In this document: positions 1 through 5,562 of the stretch, in pieces
Layout of the letters: each line of letters starts with the position of its first letter
Numbering within the stretch: the stretch's first letter is position 1
NCBI GenBank assembly: GCA_934636065.1
Contig: CAKTZW010000090.1
Location: 1-7,237 of the forward strand
Origin: an uncultured Labedella sp.
GTDB lineage: Bacteria; Actinomycetota; Actinomycetes; Actinomycetales; Microbacteriaceae
Reading direction: 5' to 3'
Length of the DNA stretch: 7,237 nt
The notes under the pieces: model-generated
Databases searched by the model: none
What the model saw: the letters and a program-made list of their open reading frames with translations, nothing else
Told to the model about the DNA's origin: nothing
Program-made: the position numbers and the translations under genes

Positions 1-6
1 GCGAGA

Positions 7-24
7 TGTCTCGATGTCGAGACA
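7..24. promoter_or_regulatory. 18-bp perfect inverted repeat, probable operator
   Basis: TGTCTCGA and TCGAGACA flank a 2-bp centre (TG), giving two 8-bp half sites with dyad symmetry. The short spacer and compact half sites are typical of operators for dimeric winged-helix repressors such as MarR-family proteins. It lies 62 bp before the -10 box of the acetyltransferase gene, so it could serve that gene or a divergent gene to the left of the window. Seen: the dyad. Inferred: the operator role; the regulator is not in the window. Confidence 0.45.
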
Positions 25-85
25 ATCGGCGGCGCCGCCGCCACCCTCGCGCAGGACATCCTTCCGCCGGTACCGCCCCGCCCGC

Positions 86-91
86 TAGCCT
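86..91 (+). promoter_or_regulatory. -10 box of leaderless promoter for the GNAT gene
   Basis: TAGCCT matches the TANNNT -10 pattern and is followed after 6 nt by the ATG at 98. Transcription would therefore start at or beside the A of the start codon. No Shine-Dalgarno sequence precedes the ATG, which agrees with a leaderless mRNA. No convincing -35 hexamer is visible. Confidence 0.55.
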
Positions 92-97
92 GTTGAC

Positions 98-550
98 ATG
101 GCTGAGCTGAGACTCGAGGAACTGTCGGCGTCCACGATCGTCGCGGTCAACGCGCTCACCCTCAAACCGGGCCAGGAGCAGTTCGTCGCGCCGGTCTCCT
201 ACTCGGTCGCCGCCGCCGTCGTCGATCCGAAGACGAGCTGGCAGCGCGTGATCCTCGACGGCGACGAGGTCGTCGGATTCATCCAGGGCAACTTCGATCA
301 GAACGCGCCGCAGGAGGAGTTCCGCAGCATCCTCTGGCGCATCAACGTCGACGCCGACGACCAGGGGCGCGGAATCGGCACGTTCGCCGTCGACGCCCTG
401 CGCGACGAGGCGACGAAGCGCGGCTTCCAGCACCTCGACGTCATCTACGAACCGGGTGAGAGCGGACCGGAGGCGTTCTTCCTGCGGGTCGGGTTCGTTC
501 CCGTCGGCGAGACGTCCTACGGGGAGACGATCGCCGAACTCGCCCTCTGA
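98..550 (+). CDS. GNAT family N-acetyltransferase, BltD/PaiA-like (polyamine type)
   Basis: The 150-residue protein is a single GNAT domain. The acetyl-CoA pyrophosphate loop is visible as DDQGRGIG (residues 87-94), matching the Q/RxxGxG/A signature, and motif B follows as FFLRVGFVPVGE (127-138). The N-terminal LKPGQEQFVAPVSYSVA (22-38), the YEPG segment (117-120) and the short GET..AEL ending (142-148) resemble Bacillus BltD-type spermine/spermidine acetyltransferases, as I recall that family. The likely role is cytoplasmic acetyl transfer from acetyl-CoA to a polyamine or similar amine; the substrate is inferred. The start is fixed by the -10 box 6 nt upstream and by the length being normal for the family. 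The next gene begins 5 nt after the stop, so the two are probably cotranscribed. Confidence 0.85.
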   Translation: MAELRLEELSASTIVAVNALTLKPGQEQFVAPVSYSVAAAVVDPKTSWQRVILDGDEVVGFIQGNFDQNAPQEEFRSILWRINVDADDQGRGIGTFAVDALRDEATKRGFQHLDVIYEPGESGPEAFFLRVGFVPVGETSYGETIAELAL

Positions 551-555
551 GCGAC

Positions 556-891
556 ATGGCCGTGGGCGATGAGGCCGAACTCGCGGGCGACGGCCCTCCA
601 ACCGGTGACGACTTCGTCGAGGAGGTGCTCGCCGTCGCCGCGGCGATCCCTGCTGGCCACGTCATGAGCTACGGGTCGGTCGCCGCCGCCATCGGGTCCC
701 GGTCCGCGCGCGGCGTGGGACGCGTCATGGCGCACGCCGGGTCGGCGGTCCCCTGGTGGCGCGTGATCCGCTCGGGCGGCGCACCTCCGCGCGGTCTGGA
801 GCGGGAGGCGCTGCGGCACTACCTCGAGGAGGGCACCCCCGTGGTCGAGACGCCATCCGGATACCGGATCCCGCGCGACGCCTGGATCTGA
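556..891 (+). CDS. Alkyltransferase-like protein (ATL), MGMT DNA-binding domain without the active-site cysteine
   Basis: The 111-residue protein matches the C-terminal DNA-binding domain of O6-methylguanine-DNA methyltransferase. The helix-turn-helix covers about residues 36-58. It includes Tyr39 in MSYG, equivalent to the base-flipping tyrosine, and Arg52 in SARGVGRVM, equivalent to the arginine finger. The methyl-accepting PCHRV motif is replaced by PWWRV (66-70), so alkyl transfer is impossible. Proteins of this kind, such as Schizosaccharomyces pombe Atl1 and Escherichia coli YbaZ (both with PWHR), bind O6-alkylguanine and mark it for nucleotide excision repair. The start is 5 nt after the acetyltransferase stop, without a clear Shine-Dalgarno sequence, which suggests translational coupling; the GTG at 562 and ATG at 568 are possible later starts. 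The acidic, Gly-rich first 18 residues are probably disordered. Confidence 0.88.
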   Translation: MAVGDEAELAGDGPPTGDDFVEEVLAVAAAIPAGHVMSYGSVAAAIGSRSARGVGRVMAHAGSAVPWWRVIRSGGAPPRGLEREALRHYLEEGTPVVETPSGYRIPRDAWI

Positions 892-968
892 CGGCGGCGG
901 CACGGACCTCGTGCTGCAGGATGACTCCGTTCAGCCCCACGGGTGACGACGGCTACCGGCGATCTCGC

Positions 969-974
969 GATGCT
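969..974 (+). promoter_or_regulatory. possible weak -10 box before the lipoprotein gene
   Basis: GATGCT stands 6 nt before the ATG at 981, the same spacing as the TAGCCT box before the acetyltransferase gene, but lacks the first T of TANNNT. It could give a leaderless start. The GGAG at 975-978 is too close to the ATG (2 nt) to be a good ribosome-binding site. Confidence 0.22.
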
Positions 975-980
975 GGAGTC

Positions 981-1466
981 ATGGTCCCCCGCTCCCTCCG
1001 AGTCCCCGCCGTCATCGCGCTCGCCGTTGCGTCCGCATCGCTGCTGTCGTCCTGCTCCGGATTGCAGCTCGCCTTCGGTTCCACCACCGGCGCGGCCTAC
1101 GCCGAGGTCGCCGCCTTCCGCGCGGACACCACGCTCCCGGCGCCCTCGTGGGTCCCGGACGATGCGACCGACATCCGCTACACGACGGACCTCGTGGATC
1201 GATCGGCCATCCTCATGTACCGGTCGCCGACGCGCTTCCAGAACGGGTCGTGCGACGTGGAGAGGGAGCCGGAGGACTCCTCCGTCGCGCCGATCGTCCC
1301 GCTCGACGATTCCTGGTGGCCGGAGTCCCTTCCGACGACGCTCTTCGGCTGCGGCGACGACTGGACGACCTTCGTCGACGGGGACATCGTCTACGGGTTC
1401 ACCACGGGGTCGGCGGACGCGCCGTCCGAGCGGCGGAGCACGGCGGACAGTCCGTCGTTGCCCTGA
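981..1466 (+). CDS. Small secreted lipoprotein of unknown function
   Basis: The 161-residue protein has a classic lipoprotein signal peptide: basic n-region (MVPRSLR), hydrophobic core (about 8-22) and lipobox LSSC, with the lipidated Cys25. After cleavage it would be a membrane-anchored extracellular protein of about 137 residues. Two further cysteines, Cys91 and Cys114, could form a disulfide. The mature part is acidic and Trp/Asp-rich (DDSWWPES, GDDWTTF), ends in a Ser/Pro-rich tail, and matches no family I recognise. I chose the ATG at 981 because the signal sequence then has normal length. An in-frame ATG at 921 would add 20 residues (beginning MTPFSPTGDD) and an unusually long n-region. 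It is 89 bp from the alkyltransferase-like gene, so it may have its own promoter. It converges on the ABC operon with a 21-bp gap. Confidence 0.78.
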   Translation: MVPRSLRVPAVIALAVASASLLSSCSGLQLAFGSTTGAAYAEVAAFRADTTLPAPSWVPDDATDIRYTTDLVDRSAILMYRSPTRFQNGSCDVEREPEDSSVAPIVPLDDSWWPESLPTTLFGCGDDWTTFVDGDIVYGFTTGSADAPSERRSTADSPSLP

Positions 1467-1486
1467 CCGCCGCCGCGCCTCCGCCG
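1431..1486. terminator. possible bidirectional terminator between convergent genes
   Basis: CGGCGGAG (1431-1438) is complementary to CTCCGCCG (1479-1486). Inside it, CGGCGG (1441-1446) is complementary to CCGCCG (1467-1472). Together they could form a long imperfect stem over the 3' ends of both convergent genes. There is no T-tract on either side and the inner loop is 20 nt, so this may only reflect GC-rich coding sequence. Confidence 0.28.
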
Positions 1487-1487
1487 C

Positions 1488-3305
1488 TCAGACGAGCGAG
1501 TCCCGCCACGCCGCGTGCATGCGCGCGAACCGTCCCGTACCCGCGATGAGCGCGTCCGGAGTACCGTCCTCCACGATGCGGCCGTGCTCCATGACGAGGA
1601 CGCGGTCGGCGATCGCGACGGTCGACAACCGGTGCGCGATGATCACGGCGGTCCGATCGGCGAGCAGGGTCTGCAGCGCCTCCTGGACGAGCCGCTCGCT
1701 CGGGATGTCGAGCGATGCCGTCGCCTCGTCGAGGATGAGGACGGACGGGTCCGCGAGGAAGGCACGCGCGAAGGAGATCAGCTGACGCTGACCGGCCGAC
1801 ACGCGACCGCCCCGCTTGTTGACGTCCGTGTCGTACCCCTTCGGCAGCGCCGCGATGAACTCGGCGGCGCCGACCGCCTCGGCCGCGCGACGGATCTCCT
1901 CCCTGCTCGCGCCGGGACGACCGAGCGCGATGTTGTCCGCGACGGTGCCGGAGAACAGGTAGGCCTCCTGCGTCACCATCACGATGGCGCGGCGCAGGTC
2001 CTTCGGATGGAGGTTCCGCAGATCGACCCCGTCGAGCAGCACCCGCCCCTCCGTCGGATCGTAGAACCGGGAGATGAGCTTCGCGAGCGTGGACTTCCCG
2101 GCTCCGGTCGTGCCGACGAGTGCGATCGTCTGGCCGGCGGGGATGTCGAGCGTGAAGTTCGGCAGCACGACGCTGTCGGCGTTGTACGCGAACCGGACGT
2201 CCTCGAAGGACACATGGCCGCGCGCCTCCCACAGATCGATGGGACTCGTCGGATCCGGCACACTCGGGCGCTCCTCCAGCACACCCGAGATCTTCTCGAG
2301 TGCGGCCGCGGCCGACTGGTAGGAGTTGTAGAACATCGCCATCTCCTCCATGGGGTCGAAGAAGCGACGCGTGTAGAGGACGGCGGCGAGCAGTGCGCCG
2401 ATCTCGATGGCGCCGTCGACGACGCGGAAGCCACCGACGAGCAGGACGGCCGCGACCGTGACGTTCCCGATGAGGACCAGTCCCGGGTCGAAGAACCCGA
2501 AGAGCCGGATTGACCGGGCGTTCGCGCTGCGGTAGTCCTCGACGAGGTCGCCGAACGTCGCCTCGTTCCGCTTCTCCTTGCGGAACGCCTTGACCGCGCG
2601 GATGCCGGTCATCGTCTCGACGAACTGGACGATCACACGAGCGGAGGTCACGCGGGTCTCGCGGAACACCGACTGGGAGCGCTTCTGGAACCACCGCGTC
2701 AGGATGAACAGCGGCACGAGCGAGACGAGCAGCACGAGCCCGCTCGTCCAATCCAGCAGGAACAGCGCGACGCCCGTGAACGTCATGTACAGGAACCCGG
2801 AGACGAGTTGGTTGATGCCCGAGTCGAGCAGCTCCTTGATCGAGTCGAGATCGCTCGTCTGCCGCGAGATGATCCGGCCGGAGGTGTAGCTCTCGTGGAA
2901 CTCGAGGCTCAGCCGCTGCGTCTGCAGGAACACGCGCTTGCGCAGGTCGATGAGGATCGCTTGGCTGATCCGCGCGCTCAGCACCGTGTACCAGGCGATG
3001 AGGACGGCGCCGATCAACCCCGTCACGAGGTACGCCGCCACGATCAGGACGATGGGCATCCAGTCCGCGCGCTCCAGCACCGCCGGGAGGCCCGCGTCGA
3101 TGCCGAAGGCGATGAGGGCCGGACCGGCGACCTGGGCGGCCGTCGACACGACGACGACGAGCATCGTCCAGAACACGCGGACCTTGAGCGGACCGAGCAG
3201 CGATCCGAGCAGCCGCAGGGAGCGGCGCCGGATCTGTCGCGACTCCTCCTTCGAGAAGTCGTCGCGCTCCTCGCCGTTGACGCCGAGAACGGATGATGAG
3301 CTCAT
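1488..3305 (-). CDS. ABC exporter half-transporter B: heterodimer subunit with the catalytic glutamate
   Basis: The 605-residue protein is an ABC exporter half: membrane domain with about six helices (near 42-70, 84-110, 160-184, 186-208, 270-292, 298-315) and a C-terminal ATPase domain. Visible motifs are Walker [10 protein letters not shown] (398-406), Q-loop Gln446, signature VSAGQ (502-506), Walker [12 protein letters not shown] with catalytic Glu527, and H-loop His558. The signature deviates from LSGGQ, while Walker B is canonical. This is the reverse of its partner, as expected in heterodimeric exporters such as TM287/288, BmrCD and LmrCD. Its ATG overlaps the partner's stop codon (ATGA, 4 bp) and has a strong AGGAGG site 7 nt upstream. 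The likely role is ATP-driven export of drugs or lipophilic compounds from the cytoplasmic membrane; the substrate cannot be read from sequence. Confidence 0.93.
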   Translation of the reverse strand: MSSSSVLGVNGEERDDFSKEESRQIRRRSLRLLGSLLGPLKVRVFWTMLVVVVSTAAQVAGPALIAFGIDAGLPAVLERADWMPIVLIVAAYLVTGLIGAVLIAWYTVLSARISQAILIDLRKRVFLQTQRLSLEFHESYTSGRIISRQTSDLDSIKELLDSGINQLVSGFLYMTFTGVALFLLDWTSGLVLLVSLVPLFILTRWFQKRSQSVFRETRVTSARVIVQFVETMTGIRAVKAFRKEKRNEATFGDLVEDYRSANARSIRLFGFFDPGLVLIGNVTVAAVLLVGGFRVVDGAIEIGALLAAVLYTRRFFDPMEEMAMFYNSYQSAAAALEKISGVLEERPSVPDPTSPIDLWEARGHVSFEDVRFAYNADSVVLPNFTLDIPAGQTIALVGTTGAGKSTLAKLISRFYDPTEGRVLLDGVDLRNLHPKDLRRAIVMVTQEAYLFSGTVADNIALGRPGASREEIRRAAEAVGAAEFIAALPKGYDTDVNKRGGRVSAGQRQLISFARAFLADPSVLILDEATASLDIPSERLVQEALQTLLADRTAVIIAHRLSTVAIADRVLVMEHGRIVEDGTPDALIAGTGRFARMHAAWRDSLV

Positions 3306-5158
3306 GACCCGACCTCCTGTCGTCCGTCGCCGTCGGCGGGAGCCGGGGCGACGGGATCGTCGTCATCGTCGAGACTCGAGATGACGAATCGGTAGTGCTC
3401 GCTCGAGGCGAGCAGTTCACTGTGGGTGCCGACCGCGGTGATGCGGCCCTTCTCGAGCAGGGCCACGCGGTCGGCGAGCATGACCGTCGACGGCCGGTGG
3501 GCCACGATGAGCGCCGTCGTGCTCGCGAGGATCCTCCGGAGCGCGGCCTCGACGAGCGCCTCCGTGTCGACGTCGAGGGCCGAGAGCGGGTCGTCGAGCA
3601 CGAGGACGGCGGGCTTCGCCGCGACAGCTCGGGCGAGGGCGAGTCGTTGGCGCTGTCCGCCGGACAGGCTGAGCCCCTCCTCGCCGACCCGCGTCTCGAC
3701 GCCATCCGGGAGGTCGCGTGCGAAGCCGGCCTGGGCGATGTCGAGGGCCTCCTCGAGGATCGCGTCCGCCTCGGGCGAATACGGGTCGACGTCGTCGCGA
3801 CCGAGGAGCACGTTCTCCCGGATGGTCGCCGAGAAGAGCGTCGCGTCCTCGAACGCCATCGCGATGTGGCGCCGCAGCTCGAGGCGGGACAGGTCCCGCA
3901 CGTCGACGCCGTCGATCGTGACCCGACCGCCGGTGACCTCGTAGAGCCGCGTGGTGAGGGCCGTCATGGTGGACTTGCCCGACCCGGTGATCCCGATCAA
4001 GGCCATCGTCTCCCCCGGCTCGAGGGCGAGCGAGACGCCGTCGAGAAGGTCGGGCTGCTCGCTCGGAGCGTCCGGGAAGCGGAAGTGCACGTCCTCGAAG
4101 ACGAGTCGGCCCCGCGGCTCCTCGATGTGGAGGGCCTCGGCAGGGTCGGTGATCGTGTTCACCTCGTCCATGACCTCGAAGAACCGATCGCTCGCCGTCC
4201 GGGTGTCGAACGTCATCGCGAGCAGGAACCCGATGGACTCGATCGGCCAGCGGAGGATGGCCGCGGTCGCGAAGAACGCGAACAGCTGCCCGACCGTGAG
4301 CTCTCCCGTCGAGGCGAGCCACACGCCCGCGAAGAGGCACAGGGCGAATGCGATGTCCGGCAGCAGCAGGAGCCAGTACCAGATGCCCGCGATGGCCTTC
4401 GCCTTCTCGATCTCGGTGCCGCGGAGGCTCTCCGCCTGGTGGGCGAAGTTGTCCAGGGCGTACTTCCCGCGGCCGAACGCCTTGAGGACGCGGATGCCGT
4501 GGACGGACTCCTCGACGGCCGTCGCGAGATCGCCGGCCTGGTCCTGGCTGCGCCTCGCGATGAGCGAGTACTTCTTCTCGAACACGAACCCGTAGATCCA
4601 GATCGGGACGGCGCACGCGATGAAGATCCCACCGAGCAGCGGACTCCAGGTGAAGAGCACGACGGCGCCGACCACGATCGTCACCGAGTTGACGACGAAG
4701 AGGACGAGCCCGAAGGCGAGCCAGCGACGGATGAGGTTGAGGTCGCTCATGGCGCGCGACAACAGCTGCCCCGACTGCCACCGGTCGTGGAAGGCGACGG
4801 GCAGGTCCTGGAGCTTCTCGTAGAACGAGTTCCGCAGTCGTGCCTCGACGTGGGTCCCCGGCGTGAGGACGAACCACCGGCGCAGTGCGATCATGACCGC
4901 CTCGAGCACCCCCAGTCCGAGCACGATGAGCACGGCGGGCCAGATGTTCGCCGCGTTCCGCGTCTCGAGGGCGCTGTCGACGAGGTTCTCGAGCACGAGC
5001 GGGATGGACAGGGCGACGAGCGCCGCGACGAGGGCCGCGACCATGCCGAGCGTGATGCTCGGGATCGCCGGTCGCGCCCAGGGGTAGATGCGCCAGAGCG
5101 CTCCGACGGTGCCGAGGGGGCGACGCGCCGGCGTGGACGGGGTGGTGCTGTCAGGCAT
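3302..5158 (-). CDS. ABC exporter half-transporter A: heterodimer subunit with degenerate ATPase site
   Basis: The 618-residue protein has about six membrane helices (near 31-58, 70-93, 146-170, 172-194, 256-282, 288-312) followed by an ATPase domain. Motifs are Walker [10 protein letters not shown] (389-397), canonical signature LSGGQ (498-502), and Walker B VLVLDDP, where Asp523 replaces the catalytic glutamate. H-loop His554 is present. The Q-loop position carries Glu437 (AFEDATLF) instead of Gln. Paired with subunit B, its Walker A/B would face the VSAGQ signature, forming the non-hydrolytic site. The C-terminal tail after residue 595 is acidic (LDDDDD) and Pro/Ala-rich. It is the first structural gene of the operon, with AAGGAA 9 nt before the ATG. 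A 32-codon leader frame and a structured leader lie upstream, so expression is probably controlled after transcription starts. Confidence 0.93.
   Translation of the reverse strand: MPDSTTPSTPARRPLGTVGALWRIYPWARPAIPSITLGMVAALVAALVALSIPLVLENLVDSALETRNAANIWPAVLIVLGLGVLEAVMIALRRWFVLTPGTHVEARLRNSFYEKLQDLPVAFHDRWQSGQLLSRAMSDLNLIRRWLAFGLVLFVVNSVTIVVGAVVLFTWSPLLGGIFIACAVPIWIYGFVFEKKYSLIARRSQDQAGDLATAVEESVHGIRVLKAFGRGKYALDNFAHQAESLRGTEIEKAKAIAGIWYWLLLLPDIAFALCLFAGVWLASTGELTVGQLFAFFATAAILRWPIESIGFLLAMTFDTRTASDRFFEVMDEVNTITDPAEALHIEEPRGRLVFEDVHFRFPDAPSEQPDLLDGVSLALEPGETMALIGITGSGKSTMTALTTRLYEVTGGRVTIDGVDVRDLSRLELRRHIAMAFEDATLFSATIRENVLLGRDDVDPYSPEADAILEEALDIAQAGFARDLPDGVETRVGEEGLSLSGGQRQRLALARAVAAKPAVLVLDDPLSALDVDTEALVEAALRRILASTTALIVAHRPSTVMLADRVALLEKGRITAVGTHSELLASSEHYRFVISSLDDDDDPVAPAPADGDGRQEVGS
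3313..3318 (-). promoter_or_regulatory. Shine-Dalgarno site of ABC subunit B inside the end of subunit A
   Basis: On the minus strand AGGAGG lies 7 nt before the ATG at 3305, within the last codons of the upstream gene. It settles the start of subunit B. With the ATGA overlap it supports coupled, near-equal translation of the two subunits. Confidence 0.8.
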
Positions 5159-5327
5159 ACGGAGGTGTTCCTTGCGCGTGCGGAAGCCGACGGGACGTCG
5201 GACGTCGGAACGGACGTGAGGGGGCGTCGCCCGAGACGAGGGCGATCGGGACGCGGGCGGTCGGAGGTGCGCAGGGCACGCTCCGGCGACGAGGAGGACT
5301 GCGGCGTTCGGCCGGCGGGGCTCTGCC
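5159..5327 (-). promoter_or_regulatory. Structured leader between the leader ORF and the ABC genes
   Basis: This 169-nt stretch codes for nothing I can support but is rich in inverted repeats. On the minus strand, UCGCCC (5245-5240) can pair with GGGCGA (5232-5227) across a 7-nt loop. CCGACG (5201-5196) can pair with CGTCGG (5192-5187) across 3 nt; an overlapping upstream CCGACG (5208-5203) is an alternative 5' arm. GUUCC (5211-5207) can pair with GGAAC (5171-5167), which covers the AAGGAA ribosome-binding site. A GGACGTC unit occurs twice in tandem (5193-5206, plus-strand reading) with a partial third copy at 5212-5217. The pairings are seen in the sequence; control of translation is inferred. 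None of the hairpins is followed by a U-tract, so classical intrinsic attenuation is not evident. Confidence 0.45.
5168..5173 (-). promoter_or_regulatory. Shine-Dalgarno site of ABC subunit A
   Basis: On the minus strand AAGGAA stands 9 nt before the ATG at 5158. Its core lies inside a potential 5-bp pairing with GTTCC at 5211-5207, so access by ribosomes may depend on leader folding. Confidence 0.6.
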
Positions 5328-5335
5328 CTAGCCGA
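5308..5335 (-). promoter_or_regulatory. Hairpin over the stop codon of the leader ORF
   Basis: On the minus strand TCGGC (5335-5331) can pair with GCCGA (5312-5308). Inside, GGGC (5328-5325) can pair with GCCC (5321-5318) around an AGA loop. The 5' arm contains the last codon and the TAG stop of the leader ORF, so a ribosome stalled or terminating there would open it. A second inverted repeat, CGGCGG/CCGCCG (5377-5372 with 5358-5353), lies within the ORF. The regulatory role is inferred. Confidence 0.35.
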
Positions 5336-5426
5336 CCCGGGGAGCGCGCGGTCGGCGGTACGTCGACGGTCCCGCCGGGGCGGAGGGCATGAGCAGTCCC
5401 GTGTTCGGCGCGATGACTGTTTTCAT
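5328..5426 (-). CDS. 32-residue leader peptide upstream of the ABC exporter (putative)
   Basis: A 33-codon frame on the minus strand starts ATG AAA ACA at 5426 and ends with TAG at 5328. GGAGG lies 5 nt before the ATG within a GGGGAGGG run, one of the best ribosome-binding sites in the window, and the second and third codons are unusually AT-rich, which favours initiation. The peptide begins [10 protein letters not shown] and ends [10 protein letters not shown]. It has six prolines and four arginines, no acidic residue, and no signal peptide or membrane segment. It lies about 63 nt after the predicted transcription start and 169 nt before subunit A. Position, ribosome-binding site and composition suggest a cis-acting leader peptide whose translation or stalling controls the exporter, as with leader peptides of ribosome-targeting antibiotic resistance genes. 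It could instead be a small functional protein. I recognise no homologue. Confidence 0.55.
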   Translation of the reverse strand: MKTVIAPNTGLLMPSAPAGPSTYRRPRAPRVG

Positions 5427-5431
5427 GTGAC

Positions 5432-5436
5432 CCTCC
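5432..5436 (-). promoter_or_regulatory. Shine-Dalgarno site of the leader ORF
   Basis: On the minus strand GGAGG, within GGGGAGGG at 5438-5431, precedes the ATG at 5426 by 5 nt. It is the main reason to believe the short frame is translated. Confidence 0.6.
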
Positions 5437-5495
5437 CCTGTTCGACGACTCGTGACCTGCGCACGCACTCGCGGGAGCGCTTCACGCAGCCTTAC

Positions 5496-5525
5496 AGACT
5501 ATTCACAGCGGGGCGTGCTGTGCAA
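5496..5525 (-). promoter_or_regulatory. Sigma-70-type promoter of the leader/ABC operon
   Basis: On the minus strand TTGCAC (5525-5520) and TAGTCT (5501-5496) are separated by 18 nt. The -10 fits TANNNT and the -35 keeps the TTG core. Transcription would start near 5489, leaving about 63 nt before the leader ORF and about 330 nt before the first ABC gene. The TAATAGT-like stretch here is among the few AT-rich spots in the intergenic region. Confidence 0.5.
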
Positions 5526-5546
5526 GAGAACGGCCGAAGTCGACCG
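5524..5546 (-). terminator. weak candidate terminator after the DDAH gene
   Basis: On the minus strand CGGTC (5546-5542) pairs with GGCCG (5535-5531), including one G-U pair, around a 6-nt loop, and is followed by the pyrimidine tail TTCTCTT. It lies 16 nt after the DDAH stop and runs into the -35 element of the ABC promoter. The stem is short, so termination may be inefficient. Confidence 0.3.
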
Positions 5547-5562
5547 CACGAACGTCCGGTTC

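Noticed and set aside
27..40. CGGCGGCGCCGCCG, a 14-bp perfect palindrome
   Set aside because: A simple GC-only, GGC-type repeat of the kind that arises often in this composition. It has no spacing or flanking signal suggesting a binding site.
93..98. TTGACA overlapping the acetyltransferase start codon, as a -35 box
   Set aside because: No -10 box lies 16-19 bp downstream and the hexamer overlaps the ATG, so it is probably coincidental.
1441..1454. CGGAC-A-GTCCG inverted repeat near the lipoprotein stop as a terminator
   Set aside because: The 1-nt loop cannot form a hairpin, and the repeat lies within the coding sequence.
1515..2513. Plus-strand open frame of 332 codons antisense to ABC subunit B
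   Set aside because: Shadow of GC-rich coding DNA with a biased, repetitive composition and no ribosome-binding site.
1399..3705. Minus-strand open frame of 768 codons overlapping ABC subunit B in another frame
   Set aside because: Arg/Pro-rich translation without domains. The overlapping frame has all ABC exporter motifs.
3395..5392. Plus-strand open frame of 665 codons antisense to ABC subunit A
   Set aside because: It is exactly opposite a well-supported ABC gene. Its product is a low-complexity Arg/Glu/Asp mixture, as expected from the complement of GC-rich coding sequence, with no recognisable domain.
5500..5535. WhiB7-type AT-rich activator box before the ABC promoter
   Set aside because: Exporter genes in Actinobacteria are often WhiB7 targets, but the sequence just upstream of TTGCAC is pyrimidine-rich and GC-containing, not the AT-rich block expected.
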